From: Triglochin maritima
Taxonomy: Eukaryota > Streptophyta > Magnoliopsida > Alismatales > Juncaginaceae
Assembly: GCA_963682175.1 (NCBI GenBank)
Contig: OY821786.1
Coordinates: 21,133,501-21,197,500 of the forward strand
Direction: 5' to 3'
DNA length: 64,000 nt
How positions within the stretch are numbered: the stretch's first letter is position 1; every line of letters begins with the position of its first letter. The notes beneath the pieces were generated by a model. The model worked only from the letters and a program-made list of their open reading frames with translations. It did no database searches and was not told where the DNA came from. The translations under genes and the position numbers were made by a program. Below are positions 1 to 11,293 of the stretch, piece after piece.

Positions 1-163
1 ACCTCATTCTTTGTTGCCCACACCCAACCAATATCATGAGGGGTTCGAGCCTTTCAGCTTTGACCTTTCACCCCTCATGACACCTCAGAGTACAAGTGAA
101 GTTTGGCCATCTCGGCAAGTCTCTGGTCCTCAAAACTTGATGTTCTCATTTGATGTTCCTTGA
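1..163 (+). pseudogene. C-terminal tail of the Athila-like gag/protease-extension ORF, cut by the window edge
   Basis: Codons from position 17 read in frame to a TGA at 161-163. They match the C-terminal tail of the ORF at 8194-9228 and of the reversed copy at 42131-42361. Shared pieces include PTPNQYHEGFEPFSFDLSP and the final FSFDVP before the stop. The tail has no catalytic motif I recognise. An element 3' noncoding region follows directly, as in the other copies. The upstream part lies outside the window, so its integrity cannot be judged. Because this copy and the reversed copy both stop after FSFDVP, that is probably the family's normal end. Confidence 0.6.
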
Positions 164-780
164 CCAAATGATTATGAGAATATCTTGGTTGATGTATATA
201 TCTTGTAAAAAAAACAACAATAAAAACCAAAAAAATAAAAAATGTGTAATAAAAGACTCCATGAGCGAGCATTGATTGTTGTGGGCCCCAACCATTGTGT
301 ACTTGGGTCCCATTTCTTCAGGTATTTGTCTCCCTTCTTCAGTATCTCACAGGTTTTGAGGGAATTCGGGTTTGTGTCCATCAACATAACCACAAACTTC
401 CTTTTGCGCTTCATGTTGGTGATATCTTCCATTTTTCATGCATAAATCCATGTGGTGTCATGCTCACATTCATTGAGGACAATGCATGAAGTAGGTGTGT
501 GTGTGGGGGGGTGCTTTACGTGTGTACATAGTCGAGTCATTTTCCTTTGAGTTTGTTTTCTTTTGTTTGTACTGCTAGGGTCATGTTAGTGTGCTGCATT
601 TAAAATCGATATATCTGCTTGCCATGATCCTTGGGTGACTTGTCTTCTTTTGCTTGCCTAGTGCTTTAAAATTTTCACATTTCTTTCAAAATCTTCATGT
701 GTTTGCGAAAGAAAATGTTTTTGTGGGTTTTGCGTGTGTTTAGCATGTGCAAAAACCGTTGAGAGGTAAAGTAAAAAGAA
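164..780 (+). mobile_element. 3' noncoding region of an Athila-like element, 3' part deleted
   Basis: This stretch closely follows 9291-9900 and 5190-5740: an A-rich patch, then 'aagactccatgagcgagcattg', a GT/G-rich tract near 495-515 and a conserved segment around 'ttagtgtgctgcattt'. No open frame is conserved between copies, so I read it as noncoding. At about 780 the sequence jumps straight into the middle of an LTR. About 1.4 kb present in the copy at 9.9-11.3 kb is therefore missing. Confidence 0.7.
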
Positions 781-1279
781 TTTATGCTTGCTTGTTTAGG
801 ATATAATTTATAACTTGATGAGTTTTGCCAAAATGATTAGACACCTCTCATGCTTGTTTAGGTTTCTGAAATAAACAACTTGTATATGTAAATGTTAATC
901 AACTTGGTTGGTGAATAGATTGATAGGTTTTGCCATAACATTTAGACACTTCCTATGCATGATAACACCACCTTCACTTGTGCTTAAAGAATTGTTCAAC
1001 ACCCACATCTTTGCATGTGTGCACTCACTCCACCCCTTAGGGGTTTTCCATTTCTGAATTCCAGCACTCTTATTTCGTTCTTAGTTAGGTTTTTCGTTTG
1101 TTGATTTCTTTCGCCTTTCGTAGTGTAGTGTAGCGTAGAGTAGGATAATCAACTCTCTTCTCCATTCTTTCACCACTTGATTTCGTTCAAACGAGAGGCT
1201 GCTCACCTCCCTGAGGATGACCCGTATTTGCCACCGCTTCAACGCGGTCGTGCACTTGCGGTTTAAATTAAAATGTTCA
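781..1279 (+). mobile_element. 3' part of an Athila-like LTR
   Basis: Homologous to the 3' half of the LTR at 3233-4201 but clearly more diverged. It carries the repeated motif around 'gttttgcc...ttagacac', the 'ccccttaggggtttt' patch and the terminal 'gtgcacttgcggttt'. The 5' half with promoter is absent. It ends against a reversed chromovirus-like LTR at about 1280. Confidence 0.72.
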
Positions 1280-2829
1280 ACCACCACCAAACTAGACCTA
1301 CTGCGGTCCTGAAATAAAAACATGCAACAACAATGCTTGAGTTTCCATAACGAAACCCCGTATGTCACGCTCACCTATATGAATATGAACCTATCATACT
1401 AGTAGCATGTCATGTCATCAACAATAAGGAAAACAGTTCCCCCGAAGGGTAAAACAAGACATCAGTTCGACAATCATCACTGGGTCTCCCTCAGAGACCT
1501 ACCATATACACATACATTCTAGCGGAACAAGACGTGATGCTCCCCACACGCGGCTATACTAATCATGGGGTTCGGCAAGGAGTGCCCACAAGGTCCACGC
1601 CATAAGAAACAGATTTGTAAGTATCGTGCTCAAACCACACCAACGGAGCCGTCGCTCGGTCGGTCCATCAATCATCATCTCAGTAGGTGCCCAGCGGAGG
1701 AAAACATAGTCGGAACAGCATCGGCAACAATCATAGCCGGAACAACATCAGGCCATCATCGCCGGAACAACATCGACAACATCACTGACACAACATCGGT
1801 GGTCCAATATACGTCCGACACAACAGCGGACGGTTCCGGAACGAAGTCCGCCAGGTCATCACGCGCCATGAGCCGCAGATCATCATACATTGGGATCCGT
1901 AATCCCTCAGGTCTGCTAATCTAGTATGAGTCCGTAAGTCCATCACATTAAGTCACGATCCATAAATGGAGGTGACACGTCCCGAATACCCACACTCTTC
2001 CACACGACTGTCCCTGGGTAGGCACGCGTAACGTCCCCGCCGTCACCCCCCGACTCACGCACTAGGCGAGGACACGGGTTTTACATGGACAGAGTTGGCA
2101 TTATACAAGGACCGGGAATTACTTCTGCGCACAAACGGTCGACCGAAAGAGGCAGTCCAGTCGATCGTTCCCATGGGGTTCGGTCGACCAAAAGTCTGCA
2201 GTGTTCGAACTCTCTGAGCAAAACCTAACTCCCAATGGTCGAATAAGTGTCTAAAACCAGTTGACCGATACGTGGTCAAAATCCAGAGTCTGGTCAAAAT
2301 CATATAAGTCTAATCGGTCGACCAACTCAGGGGTCCCGGTCGACCGAAAACTACCATGGGCATCCTAGCAGACTATGTCATCAATCGGTCGAACAATGCA
2401 TAAAACGGTCAAACAATACATAAGGCAACTTAAGTCCCGGTCAAACCAACCAAAGAAACGGTCGATCGAAATCCAACAGGCAAACTCCTGACCCACCAGC
2501 ACATGTACTACCGGTCGACCGCCAGAAGGCATCGTTCGACCGGTCTTGGTTAAAGTCGGGCAAATACATTAAACCGGTCGACCGTTGGTCGACAACAACC
2601 AGGTCGACAGCAAAGGATTTTACGCCGTTTCTTGCCGCCGGTGAGGTCTCCGACCTCCCGCGACCGACCTCTACATCACCCCTTCGCGAGTGAGCCACAA
2701 ACCAAACTAATAAGCCGACATACCTTTCAAAGACAACGAACCCACCAGAGCCTCGCTCGCGCAACGTCACCTTCGGAAATCCTCCTCGCGTCCGACCTCC
2801 CGTGCCTTACTCCACAGGACCACGCTAGC
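1280..2829 (-). mobile_element. Truncated chromovirus-like LTR, reversed, rich in CGGTCGACCG
   Basis: Reverse complement of the middle of the solo LTR at 23537-25797. Matching landmarks are the segment around 1400-1470 (opposite 25380-25450) and the 'gaggtctccgacctcc' segment near 2643. Both LTR termini are missing, so no target-site duplication can be read. From about 2080 to 2620 the sequence is packed with CGGTCGACCG and variants, for example at 2136-2145. Short open frames here fall in these repeats and do not look like genes. Confidence 0.7.
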
Positions 2830-3232
2830 TTGCTCATATTAATCACCTAGGTTAGTGTTGTAAATGATAGGTTTTGTCATTAGGTACTTCTTATACATTA
2901 TCAAACACTAACTAACTTGAGCTTCTTGTATGCATTCACCACCACACTTATTTCATGTGCACACACACACACTCCACCCCTTAGGGGTTTTCATTCCTGA
3001 GTTTTTATCTTCCTCCATTAGTTATTTTGTTTAGTTTGTGTTGTGATTTCATTTCAGCTTTGCTAGTTTACTAGTTTAGATTAGTGTAGTTTAGTGTAAT
3101 CCATCTTTCTCTCCTTTCTTTACCACTCGCCTTCGCACAAACCAAAAGTCGACACACCTCCCTGTGGACGACCCATATTTGCCATCGCTTCAACGCGGCC
3201 GTGCACTTGCGGTTTAATTAAATTGATTCAAT
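2830..3232 (+). mobile_element. 3' part of Athila-like LTR type B
   Basis: Nearly identical to 7572-7929, the 3' part of the LTR at 7007-7929. It extends further, through 'gtgcacttgcgg' to a terminus like 'gattcaatca'. The same terminus precedes the primer site of the reversed element near 48035, which supports 3232-3234 as an LTR end. No primer binding site follows. A type A LTR starts at once, giving a direct LTR-LTR junction. Confidence 0.7.
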
Positions 3233-4201
3233 CATTGAGCGTGTATTAGTGTGTATTTAGTCTATTTCTGGTATTTGTTTAGTCCCATACCGGGGGATTG
3301 TCCCGGATTACCTTTTTCTATGGCTATAAATAGAACTCTTCACCTTCTATTGTAATGACTCATTGCTTGGTGGCATTCTCTCTACTTGGAGTAAGCCTTG
3401 GAGCAAAATCTCAAGGTGGAGAAGAATGCTGCTAGTGTTGTGAGTCATTTAATAAAATAATTTTCCATTGTTTTGTTCTTATGTTGTTTCTTTATGCATG
3501 CTTAGCTTAGTTTTATTTCTTTGATTATAGGCTAAAGTAGTTAGAATGTTTACTTTATTCTTTAGTTTAATTGTTAGAATAATGTGTAGTGAGTAGATCC
3601 ATCCCCCTTTGGGGGTGGAGATGATGTTCATACATGTATTAGAGAATGTTTATGGATGCTTTATTTTGATTGTGTTGATAAATGTGAATGTATGCTTGCT
3701 TGTTAGAGTAGAATACTACACTTGATGGGTTTTGCCACACATCTTAGACACCTCCCATGCTTGTTTAGGTTCTGAAATAACCAACTTGTGTATATGAATG
3801 TTAATCAAGTAGGTCAGTGAATGGATTGATAGGTTTTGCCATAACCTTTAGACACTTCCTATGCATGAGAACACTACCTACATTTGTGCTTATAGAATGC
3901 ATTCTTCACCATCTTTTTACATGTGTGCACACACTCCACCCCTAGAGGTCTTTCTCTTCTTGATTCCAGCTTAGTTTTACATTCTTTTAGTTTTGATTCG
4001 AAGTAGTCGTTAGTTGCTTTACTTTGCATTTTCTTCTTTGTAGTTTAGTGTAGCGTAGATTAGCATAGACAAACTCTTCTCCTTTTTTGTTATCACTTGA
4101 TTTCTGAAAAACCAGAGTCTACACATCTCCTTGTGGACCGACCCGTATTTGCCACGTCTTCACCGACGTCGTGCACTTGCGGTATTAAAACATATCAAAC
4201 A
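3233..4201 (+). repeat. Left LTR (type A) of the composite element
   Basis: Matches 11294-12262 along its whole length. It holds an inverted repeat at 3290-3306, a TATA box at 3325-3332, two copies of an internal motif (3722-3770 and 3826-3866), a 'ccaccccta' patch and the terminal 'gtgcacttgcggt...caaaca'. The expected first bases TG read as CA here, where the LTR abuts the type B terminus; the right LTR starts with TGTTGAGCG. Confidence 0.82.
3290..3332 (+). promoter_or_regulatory. LTR promoter: inverted repeat plus TATA box
   Basis: CCGGGGGATTGTCCCGG (3290-3306) is an inverted repeat with 5-bp arms, followed 18 bp on by TATAAATA (3325-3332). The same pairing occurs in the type B LTR (TATA at 7099-7106), the right type A LTR (TATA at 11386-11393) and, reversed, in the LTRs near 40.0 and 49.08 kb. 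This is the likely RNA polymerase II promoter of the element; the role of the inverted repeat is unknown. Confidence 0.65.
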
Positions 4202-4207
4202 AGTTTT

Positions 4208-4225
4208 TGGCTCCGTTGGCGGGGA
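4208..4225 (+). promoter_or_regulatory. Primer binding site, tRNA-Asp type
   Basis: TGGCTCCGTTGGCGGGGA lies 6 bp after the LTR end. It differs at two positions from TGGCGCCGTTGCCGGGGA, the complement of the 3' end of plant tRNA-Asp and the usual primer site of the Athila group. It would prime minus-strand DNA synthesis. The mismatches suggest decay. Confidence 0.75.
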
Positions 4226-4807
4226 GATGCCAGTCCAGACTCTGATTTCGACGATTCGAGTGGATTTAATTTGTGTTTTGTAGTTTGCTTTGTTTCAGGA
4301 GACTCTGAGGCTAAAGGAAAATCACCAGGAGAAATTTGGAGTAGAACAGAGAAGCTTGGACTGCCAATCAACGGCCAAAGACCGCCAACTGGCGGTCTGG
4401 TAAGCTCTATTTCCTTCGTTATTTCTTTGGCTTGTTGTATTATCTGATATAGTGATCTAGGACTCGATTTGGCAGGTTTTCACTTATAGTTTGTTCCCAG
4501 ATCAATAATCAAGTCCCTTAAAGCAACTTATACCTTAAAACCCAAAGAAAAAGATTAGACATTCTTTCTTGTTTAGGTCATGCATCATGTATTCGGCTTA
4601 GGCACGTAGATTGTCTTTTCTTTTAGCTTTACTTTCAGTTGCTGAGTGCTGGCGTGAGGTACATATTTCCTACTCTCATTCATGCATTTCGTATGAACAT
4701 GCACTAGTTAGTAGGAATTGCATTGCAACAAGTGTGAGTTGAGCGTTTGTTTGGAGAGTTGATTGCTAGATTAAGACTCCAAAACGCTACTAAGGAGGGG
4801 TTGTGGA
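4226..4807 (+). mobile_element. Leader (5' untranslated region) of the Athila-like element
   Basis: Noncoding, and homologous in reverse to 46.9-48.0 kb: both carry 'gtttcaggag', GACCGCCAA-type palindromes and the patch around 'gagagttgattgctagattaagac'. An 18-bp near-palindrome, GACCGCCAACTGGCGGTC, lies at 4380-4397. At about 4807 the leader jumps directly into integrase sequence, so gag and most of pol have been deleted here. Confidence 0.65.
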
Positions 4808-5168
4808 ATTGGAAGAGCTACACAATGATGCGTACGAGAATGCCAAAATTCATAAGTCCCGAGCCAAGATGTTTCACGATCACATGATTATGTGAAAGGT
4901 GTTTACGGCCGGGCAGAAGGTGTTGCTCTACAATTCCCGGCTTCATCTGTTTGCGGGTAAGCTCCGCAGTCGCTGGTCTGACCCTTTTATTGTCCAAACC
5001 GTATATCCTCATGGAGCGGTTGACATCTTGAACCCAGGGAATGGGGACGTGTTCAAAGTTAATGGACAACGCCTCAAACCCTACTTGGAGGGGGCACCAG
5101 CCGAAGTCGAGGAGGTCATGTTCCTTCATCAACCTCTCTCGCACTCAACCATTCATGCTCTTGCATGA
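4808..5168 (+). pseudogene. Integrase C-terminal fragment, Athila-like gypsy element
   Basis: The frame starts at the deletion junction with a helical stretch (ELEELHNDAYENAKIHKSR) and continues through [26 protein letters not shown] and [11 protein letters not shown]. These are hallmarks of the C-terminal domain of Athila/Tat-group integrase, which contributes to DNA binding during integration. An in-frame TGA at 4893-4895 interrupts it. The zinc-binding and catalytic domains are absent. The frame ends at 5168 and the element's 3' noncoding region follows. It is a clear remnant of the autonomous relative of the protease-only copies in this window. Confidence 0.85.
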
Positions 5169-7006
5169 GTGATTGAGCTTTCATGTTTGTATAGCAAAAA
5201 AAGACTCCTTCAATGAGCATTGTTTGTTGTGGGCCCCAACTCTTGAGTATTTGGGCCCCAATTCTTTCACGTATTTGTATCCCTTCCTTAGCATCTCACA
5301 GTTTTTGAAGGAATTTGGGTTGTGTCCATCAACATAGCCATGAACTTCCCCATGTACTTCACGTTGGTGAGATCTATTCTTTTTCATGCATAAATCCATG
5401 TAGTATTTTGCTCACATTCATTGAGGACAATGCATGAAGTTGGTGTGTGTGTGGGGGGGGGGGTGTTTTTACGTGTGTACATAGTCGAGTCTTTTCCTTT
5501 GATTTTTGTTTTCTTTTGTGTGCGTTGTTAGGGTCATGTTAGTGTGCTGCATTTAATATCGATATATCTGCTTCCCATGATCCTTGGGTGACTTGTCTTC
5601 TTTGGCTTGCCTAGTGCTTCAAAATTTTCACATTTCCTTCAAAATCTTCATGTGTTTGCGAAAGAAAATGTTTTGTGGGTTTTGTGTGTGTTTAGCATGT
5701 GCAAAACCGTTGAGAGGCAAAGTAAAAAGAAAGCTCCCAAAATTATCTTGAACATGATGCATTAGGATATCTAGTACAATGGTTTTAGGATTTATCGAGT
5801 CGTTAGGATGCACCCTAGTTTTCCCTTGGGGGTGAGTAATCATAAGGTTTCAGTGCTCAAACATTTAAAGAAGTCCACCCTGAACCTAGTGAGTCAATAA
5901 TTCGTGTCTGTTAACTTAAGGAAGTTTGTTGTAGTCAAGGACCCTTTAAATCTTGTTGTGAGACATTAAGTGTAGGGGTTTTGGCTCATGTGTAGATAAC
6001 AAATAAGTGAGTAGGTGTTCTCTCCTCTCGCACGGCTCCTATCACTCGAGAAAGTAGGTCTGAGGGGACTTTGTTCCTGGTGCTTTCGAGTCATCTGACT
6101 TGGGATGCGCTGACCGAACTCTCGTTACACGGGTGGTAGGGATTTCCCTATGTGGAGATTTGAGGAAAGGTGTATGTGATAGTGTGAGTCCTCATGGGCA
6201 ATGATGCACGAAACCTGACCCTCGGAGAATGAAGCTCAAACTAATAAAAAGGAAAAAAACAAACAAAAAGAAAAAAGGTAATGCGAATAAGAACCTTAAT
6301 GGACTTTACATTTTGTATCACTTGAGGATGTTGAGGTTGTCCATGTCTTTCACTTAATTCCTTATTTAACTTGCACGAATGATTCATTAGGCTAGGTGTA
6401 TGGACTGATTACCTATATAGAGTCGGCCTGTAGGATTACCGTGCCCAATGATTGACAAAATTTGTCCAACGAGTCGAGTGTCTAAATTGAATAATGCATC
6501 TTGTTTGGATTTTGTGGGTATATCCGCTGAAAACCCTCAGGAGACAACACTCCTCCTCCTTTGCAACAAGGAGGTTTAACGGCTTGTTGCACGTGCTAAG
6601 TGCAACCGTGATTCCTACGAAAGTGAGTTGGGATTTCTTGTTTCTCGTTTGTTTTTCTCTTTCTTTGTTTTGCTCGGGACTAGCAAAAACTTAGGTATGG
6701 GGGTATTTGATTGACATCATTTCATGCTTATATTTGTATCTTATATCCATTATCTTACACCTAAGCAATGCTACGTGATGAGTTTTATGTTTGAAGGGAG
6801 AAGGACCTAAGAGCAAAACAGAAAACTCCACACCATCATGGGGAGTATTTTGGAATTTCGATTCGGGTCGGAGCTCCAACAAGCAAAGTAGATGCATCCA
6901 AGACGAACAAATATACCAAGAAAAACCCAAAACCAAATTTAGCGAGATCCGGATCCTGTAGACCACCAATTGGCGGTCTGAATCTTCCCAGAGCCGCTAA
7001 GATTTC
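5169..7006 (+). mobile_element. 3' noncoding region downstream of the integrase fragment
   Basis: Colinear with 9360-11293: the 'aagactcc' patch, G-run at about 5452-5462, 'ttagtgtgctgcattt', an A-rich patch near 6240-6280 and, just before the LTR, GACCACCAATTGGCGGTC at 6961-6978. I see no env-like ORF shared between copies. It ends at 'ccgctaagattt', which precedes both the type A and type B LTRs and should contain or adjoin the polypurine tract, although no long purine run is visible. Confidence 0.65.
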
Positions 7007-7929
7007 TGGAGCGTATGTATTAGTGTTTGTTTAGTCTATTTTTGGTATTTGTTTAGTCCCATATCGGGGGATTGTCCCGGATTACCTTTTTCTATGACTA
7101 TAAATAGAACTCTCCCCCCCCTCTCATGTAACCACACTCTCTCTTTGGTGGCCATCTTCTCTACTAAGAGTGAAGCCTTGAAGCAAAACTCTGGTGGAGA
7201 AAGAGGCTGCTTGTAATTGAGTGAGTTAATAATAGATGTTTTCATTAGCATGTTGTTTCTTGCTTAGTTAATTTCCTTTAATGTGGTTTCTTGCATGTTT
7301 GTTTTGTTTTATGTCTCTTAGTTAACTTGTTGTTTAGTCTTTCTATAATTAAAGTAAGCATGTCTTCTTTCCTTAGTGTAATTGTTAGTTTAAATATGTG
7401 TGAGTAGTTCCATCCCCTTTGGGGTGGAGTAGATGTGTGTACATGTTATGTAGATGTTTAATGTTTGTGAGAGATATTAGTATGCTTGCTTGAATTAATA
7501 AGAACTTTACTTGATGGTTTCTGTCATAGTTAGGTACATTCCATGCTTGTATGTTCTTAATAACAACATTGTATTGCTCATATTAATCACCTAGGTTAGT
7601 GTTGTAAATGATAGATTTTGCCATTAGGTACTTCTTATACATTAACAAACACTAACTAACTTGAGCTTCTTGTATGCATTCACCACCACACTTATTTCAT
7701 GTGCACACACACACTACACCCCTTAGGGGTTTTCATTCCTGAGTTTTATCTTCCTCCATTAGTTGTTTAGTTTAGTTTGTGTTGTGATTTCATTTCAACT
7801 TTGCTAGTTTACTAGTTTAGATTAGTGTAGTATAGTGTAATCCATCTTTCTCTCCTTTCTTTCCCACTCGCCTTCGCACAAACCAAAAGTCGACACACCT
7901 CCCTGTGGACGACCCGTATTTGCCACCGC
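7007..7929 (+). repeat. Type B Athila-like LTR, 3' end missing
   Basis: Starts TGGAGCG directly after the 3' noncoding region, so by position it is a 3' LTR. It has a partial CGGGGGATTGTCCCGG repeat, TATA at 7099-7106 and a 3' half almost identical to 2830-3232. It is cut at 'tttgccaccgc', about 50 bp short of the terminus, and fused to gag coding sequence. Confidence 0.75.
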
Positions 7930-9290
7930 AGAATACCTACCTACCAAAAGCTCCCTATCCTAGTAGGTTAACCAAAAAGCAGAGTGACACAATGGATAAG
8001 ATGTTAGGGGTGTTTTAGCAAGTGAAGGTTAACATCCCCTTGTTGGATGTCATCCAACAAATCTCTCAATATGCCAAAGTGTTGAAGGATCTCTGCACAA
8101 CCAAGAGGAAGACTAATTTTCCTAAGAAAGCATACTTGGCTGCAAATGTAAGTTCACTTTTGTCCAATCCCACCTACACAAAATACAAGGACCGTGGGTG
8201 TCCTACTATTCAGTGTATGTATGATAGGGGACACTAGCATGAGTAATGTATTGTTTGATTTAGTATCGACGGTCAACCTCCTCCAATTTTTTGTTTATCA
8301 ACAGTTGATCTTGGGAGAATTGAAACCAACTACGATCACCCTCCAATTGGTGGATAGATCCATTCGTATACCCAAGGGGATTATCGAGGACGTGCTTATC
8401 AAAGTTGGAGATTTTATATTTCCAGTCGATTTTGTCATCCTCGATACCAATCTTGTTGCGCACACCCACTCTCAAATACCTTTGATTTTGCGTAGACCAT
8501 TTCTGGCAACCTCAAACGCCTTAATTAATTGTAGAAATGGTCTCATGAAGCTCTCATTCGGTAACATGAGTGCTGAGTTTCATGTGTTCAACTCTGGTAG
8601 GCAACAGGAGCCCATGGATCAACCTTTAAATCTCAATCTCATCCACCAATTAGAGAAAGCACCGCAAAATCAACGAACACCCCTAACACCAATGCAACCC
8701 ATTAAGAAAGTTTGTGGGCCTAGCGAAAACTCATTGCCTGTCTTTGCAATGCAACAGAGTGAGCTGACATCAAACATGAATGTCCAAAGGGAGTGTTTGT
8801 TGCATGATTCGGTTGAGACCACTACTGAGGGGGACACACCTCACCATATGCCCATTCCAGAAGGTGTTGTCACCTCGTGTCTTAGGGCTATTGAGCCCAT
8901 TGAGCTTCAGATTGACTCCAACAAAGACCCACCTACGACCGAGCTTATGCTTGATGTTATAAATGATGGTGGGAGGTCCTTGTTGGATGACTTGGGGAGA
9001 AGCCCCATGCTTAGTGATGCAGATCTGCTGCATCCATCGAATGAGCTTGCGGAACTCATTCCGATGCACCCACCTATTGGTTGGAGGGTTTTGTTCGATG
9101 AGCAACTAAACCCTAGTGAGGCAACACAACTTCACTCATTCATGTTGCCTACACCCAACCAATATCTTGAGGGGTTCGAGCCTTTCAGCTTTGACCTTTC
9201 ACCCCTCATGACACCTGAGTACCAGTGAACTTTCCCATCTCGGCAAGTTTCTGGTCCTCATTACTCGATGTTCTCATTAGATGTTCCTTG
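7930..9290 (+). pseudogene. Gag end, retropepsin-like protease and long C-terminal extension (Athila-like)
   Basis: Coding begins at the LTR junction with PYPSRLTKKQ, the usual Athila gag/pol linker, then VNIPLLDVIQQISQYAKVLK. The protease fold follows from about 8239: LGELKPTTITLQLVDRS, a PVDFVILDT stretch and a RPFLAT end. The active site reads DLVS where the family has DLG[AS], so the catalytic Gly is lost. There is a stop near 8018 and a frame change around 8200. The next 190 or so residues (about 8640-9228) match no domain I recognise, yet are conserved in the reversed copy, for example DEQLNPSEATQLHSFMLP. A small indel near 9215 gives an early stop at 9226-9228; the frame seen in the other copies would end near 9290. 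Reverse transcriptase and integrase never follow. Confidence 0.8.
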
Positions 9291-11293
9291 ACCAAATGAT
9301 TATGAAAATATCTTTGTTGATGTATATATCTTGTAAAAAAGAAAAAAAAAGAAAAAAAAAGAGTAATAAAAGACTCCATGAGCGAGCATTGATTGTTGTG
9401 GGCCCCAACCCTTGTGTACTTGGGCCCCATTTCTTTCACGTATTTGTCTCCCTTCTTCAGTATCTCACAGGTTTTGAGGGAATTCAGGTTTGTGTCCATC
9501 ACTATAACCATGAACTTCCGGTTGCGTTTCATGTTGGTGAGATCCTCCCTTTTTCATGTATAAATCCATGTAGTATCATGCTCACATTCATTGAGGACAA
9601 TGCATGAAGTAGGTGTGGGGGGTGTTTTACGTGTGTACATAGTTGAGTTGTTTTCCTTTGATTTCGTCTTCTTTTGTTTGTACTGCTAGGGTCATGTTAG
9701 TGTGCTGCATTTAATATTGATATATTTGCTTGCCATGATCCTTGGGTGACTTGTCTTCTTCTGCTTGCCTAGTGCTTTAAAATTTTCACATTTATTTCAA
9801 AATCTCCATGTGTTGTGAAAGAAAATGTTTTGTGGGTTTTGCGTGTGTTTAACATGTGCAAAACCGTTGAGAGGAAAAGTAAAAAGAAAGCTCCCAAAAT
9901 TGTCTTGAACTTGATGTTTTAGGATACCTAGTATACCGACTTTAGGTCTTATCGAGTCGTTAGGATGCACCCCTGTTTTCCCCCGGGGGCGAGTAATCAT
10001 AGGGTTTCAGTACTCAAACATTTAAAGAAGTCCACCCTGAACCTAGTGATTCAATAATTTGTGTCAGTTAATACAAGGAAATTTGTTGTAGTCAATGACC
10101 CTTTGAATCTTGTTGTGAGACATTAAGTGTAGGGGTTTTGGTTCATGTGTAGATAAGAAATAAATAAGTGGTGTTCTCTCTTCTCGCACGGCTCGTATCA
10201 CTCGGGAAAGTAGGCCAGAGGGGACTTTGTTCATGGTGCTCTCGAGTCATCTGACTTAGGATGCACCGACTGAACTTCTGTTACACGGGTGGTAGGGATC
10301 ACCCTATGTGGAGATTTGGGGGAATGTGTACGTGGTAGTGTAAGTCCTCATAGGCAATGATGCATGAAACCTGACCCTGGGAGAATCAAACACCAACCAA
10401 TATAATTATCCAAAGAAAAAAAAGAAAAAAAGAGAGTCAAATAAGAACTTTAATGGACTTTACACAATGTATCACTTTCAGAAGTTAAGGTTGCCCTTGT
10501 CTTTCACTTTAGTCCTTAATTAACTTTCACGAATGATTCATTAGGCTAGATGTGTGGACTGATTACATATATAGAGTCTGCCCGTAGCATTACCGTGTCC
10601 AATGATCGACAAAAATGAGCCAACGACTCGTGTAGCTAGGTCGAATAATGCATCTTCGTTCGGATTTTGTGGGTGTATCCGCTGAAAACCGTCAAGAGAC
10701 AACACTCCTCCTCATTTGCGACAAGGAGGTTTAATGGCTTGTTGCACGTACTAAGTGCAACCGTGATTCCTACGAAAATGAGTTAAGATTTCTTGTTTGT
10801 CGTATGCTTTTCTCTTTCTTTGTTTTGCTCGGGACTAACAAAAGTTAGGTGTGGGGGTATTTGATTGACATCATTTCATGCTTACATTTGTATCTTATAT
10901 CCATTATATTTCACAAAAATAATGCTACGTGACGAGTTTTATGTTTGAATTTCAGAAATAAATAGATTTGAAGAGAAGAGGCATAAAGGACCTAAAAGCA
11001 TGAAAAAGGACTGAGTTGAGACTCAGGTACTAGGATGCAAGATCGAAGGAACTGAACGTAAGATCGAAGGACCAATGAGCAAACAAGAATACTTCACACC
11101 ATCATCGGGAGTATTTTGGCAATTCTATTCGGGTCGGAGCTCCAACAAGCGAAGTAGATGCATCAAAGACAAACAAAGCCTTCCAGAAAATCCCACAAGA
11201 AAATCCAGAGCGATCCGAACAGTGTAGACCGCCAATTGGCGGTCCAAGACCTTTAATTGGCCATCACTTTTGGTCCGGATCCGCTAAGATTTA
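9291..11293 (+). mobile_element. 3' noncoding region of the protease-only Athila-like type
   Basis: A-rich patch at 9336-9362, then the 'aagactccatgagcgagcattg' block, the 'ttagtgtgctgcattt' block, a lysine-codon-like A-rich patch near 10415-10435, and a perfect 18-bp palindrome, GACCGCCAATTGGCGGTC, at 11227-11244, 50 bp before the LTR. Colinear with 5169-7006, which follows integrase in the other coding type. No conserved ORF. Confidence 0.65.

Noticed and set aside
1565..1924. 119-codon open frame on the plus strand
   Set aside because: It lies inside the reversed chromovirus-like LTR and is made of low-complexity GC-rich sequence; the matching part of the LTR at 25 kb does not keep the frame.
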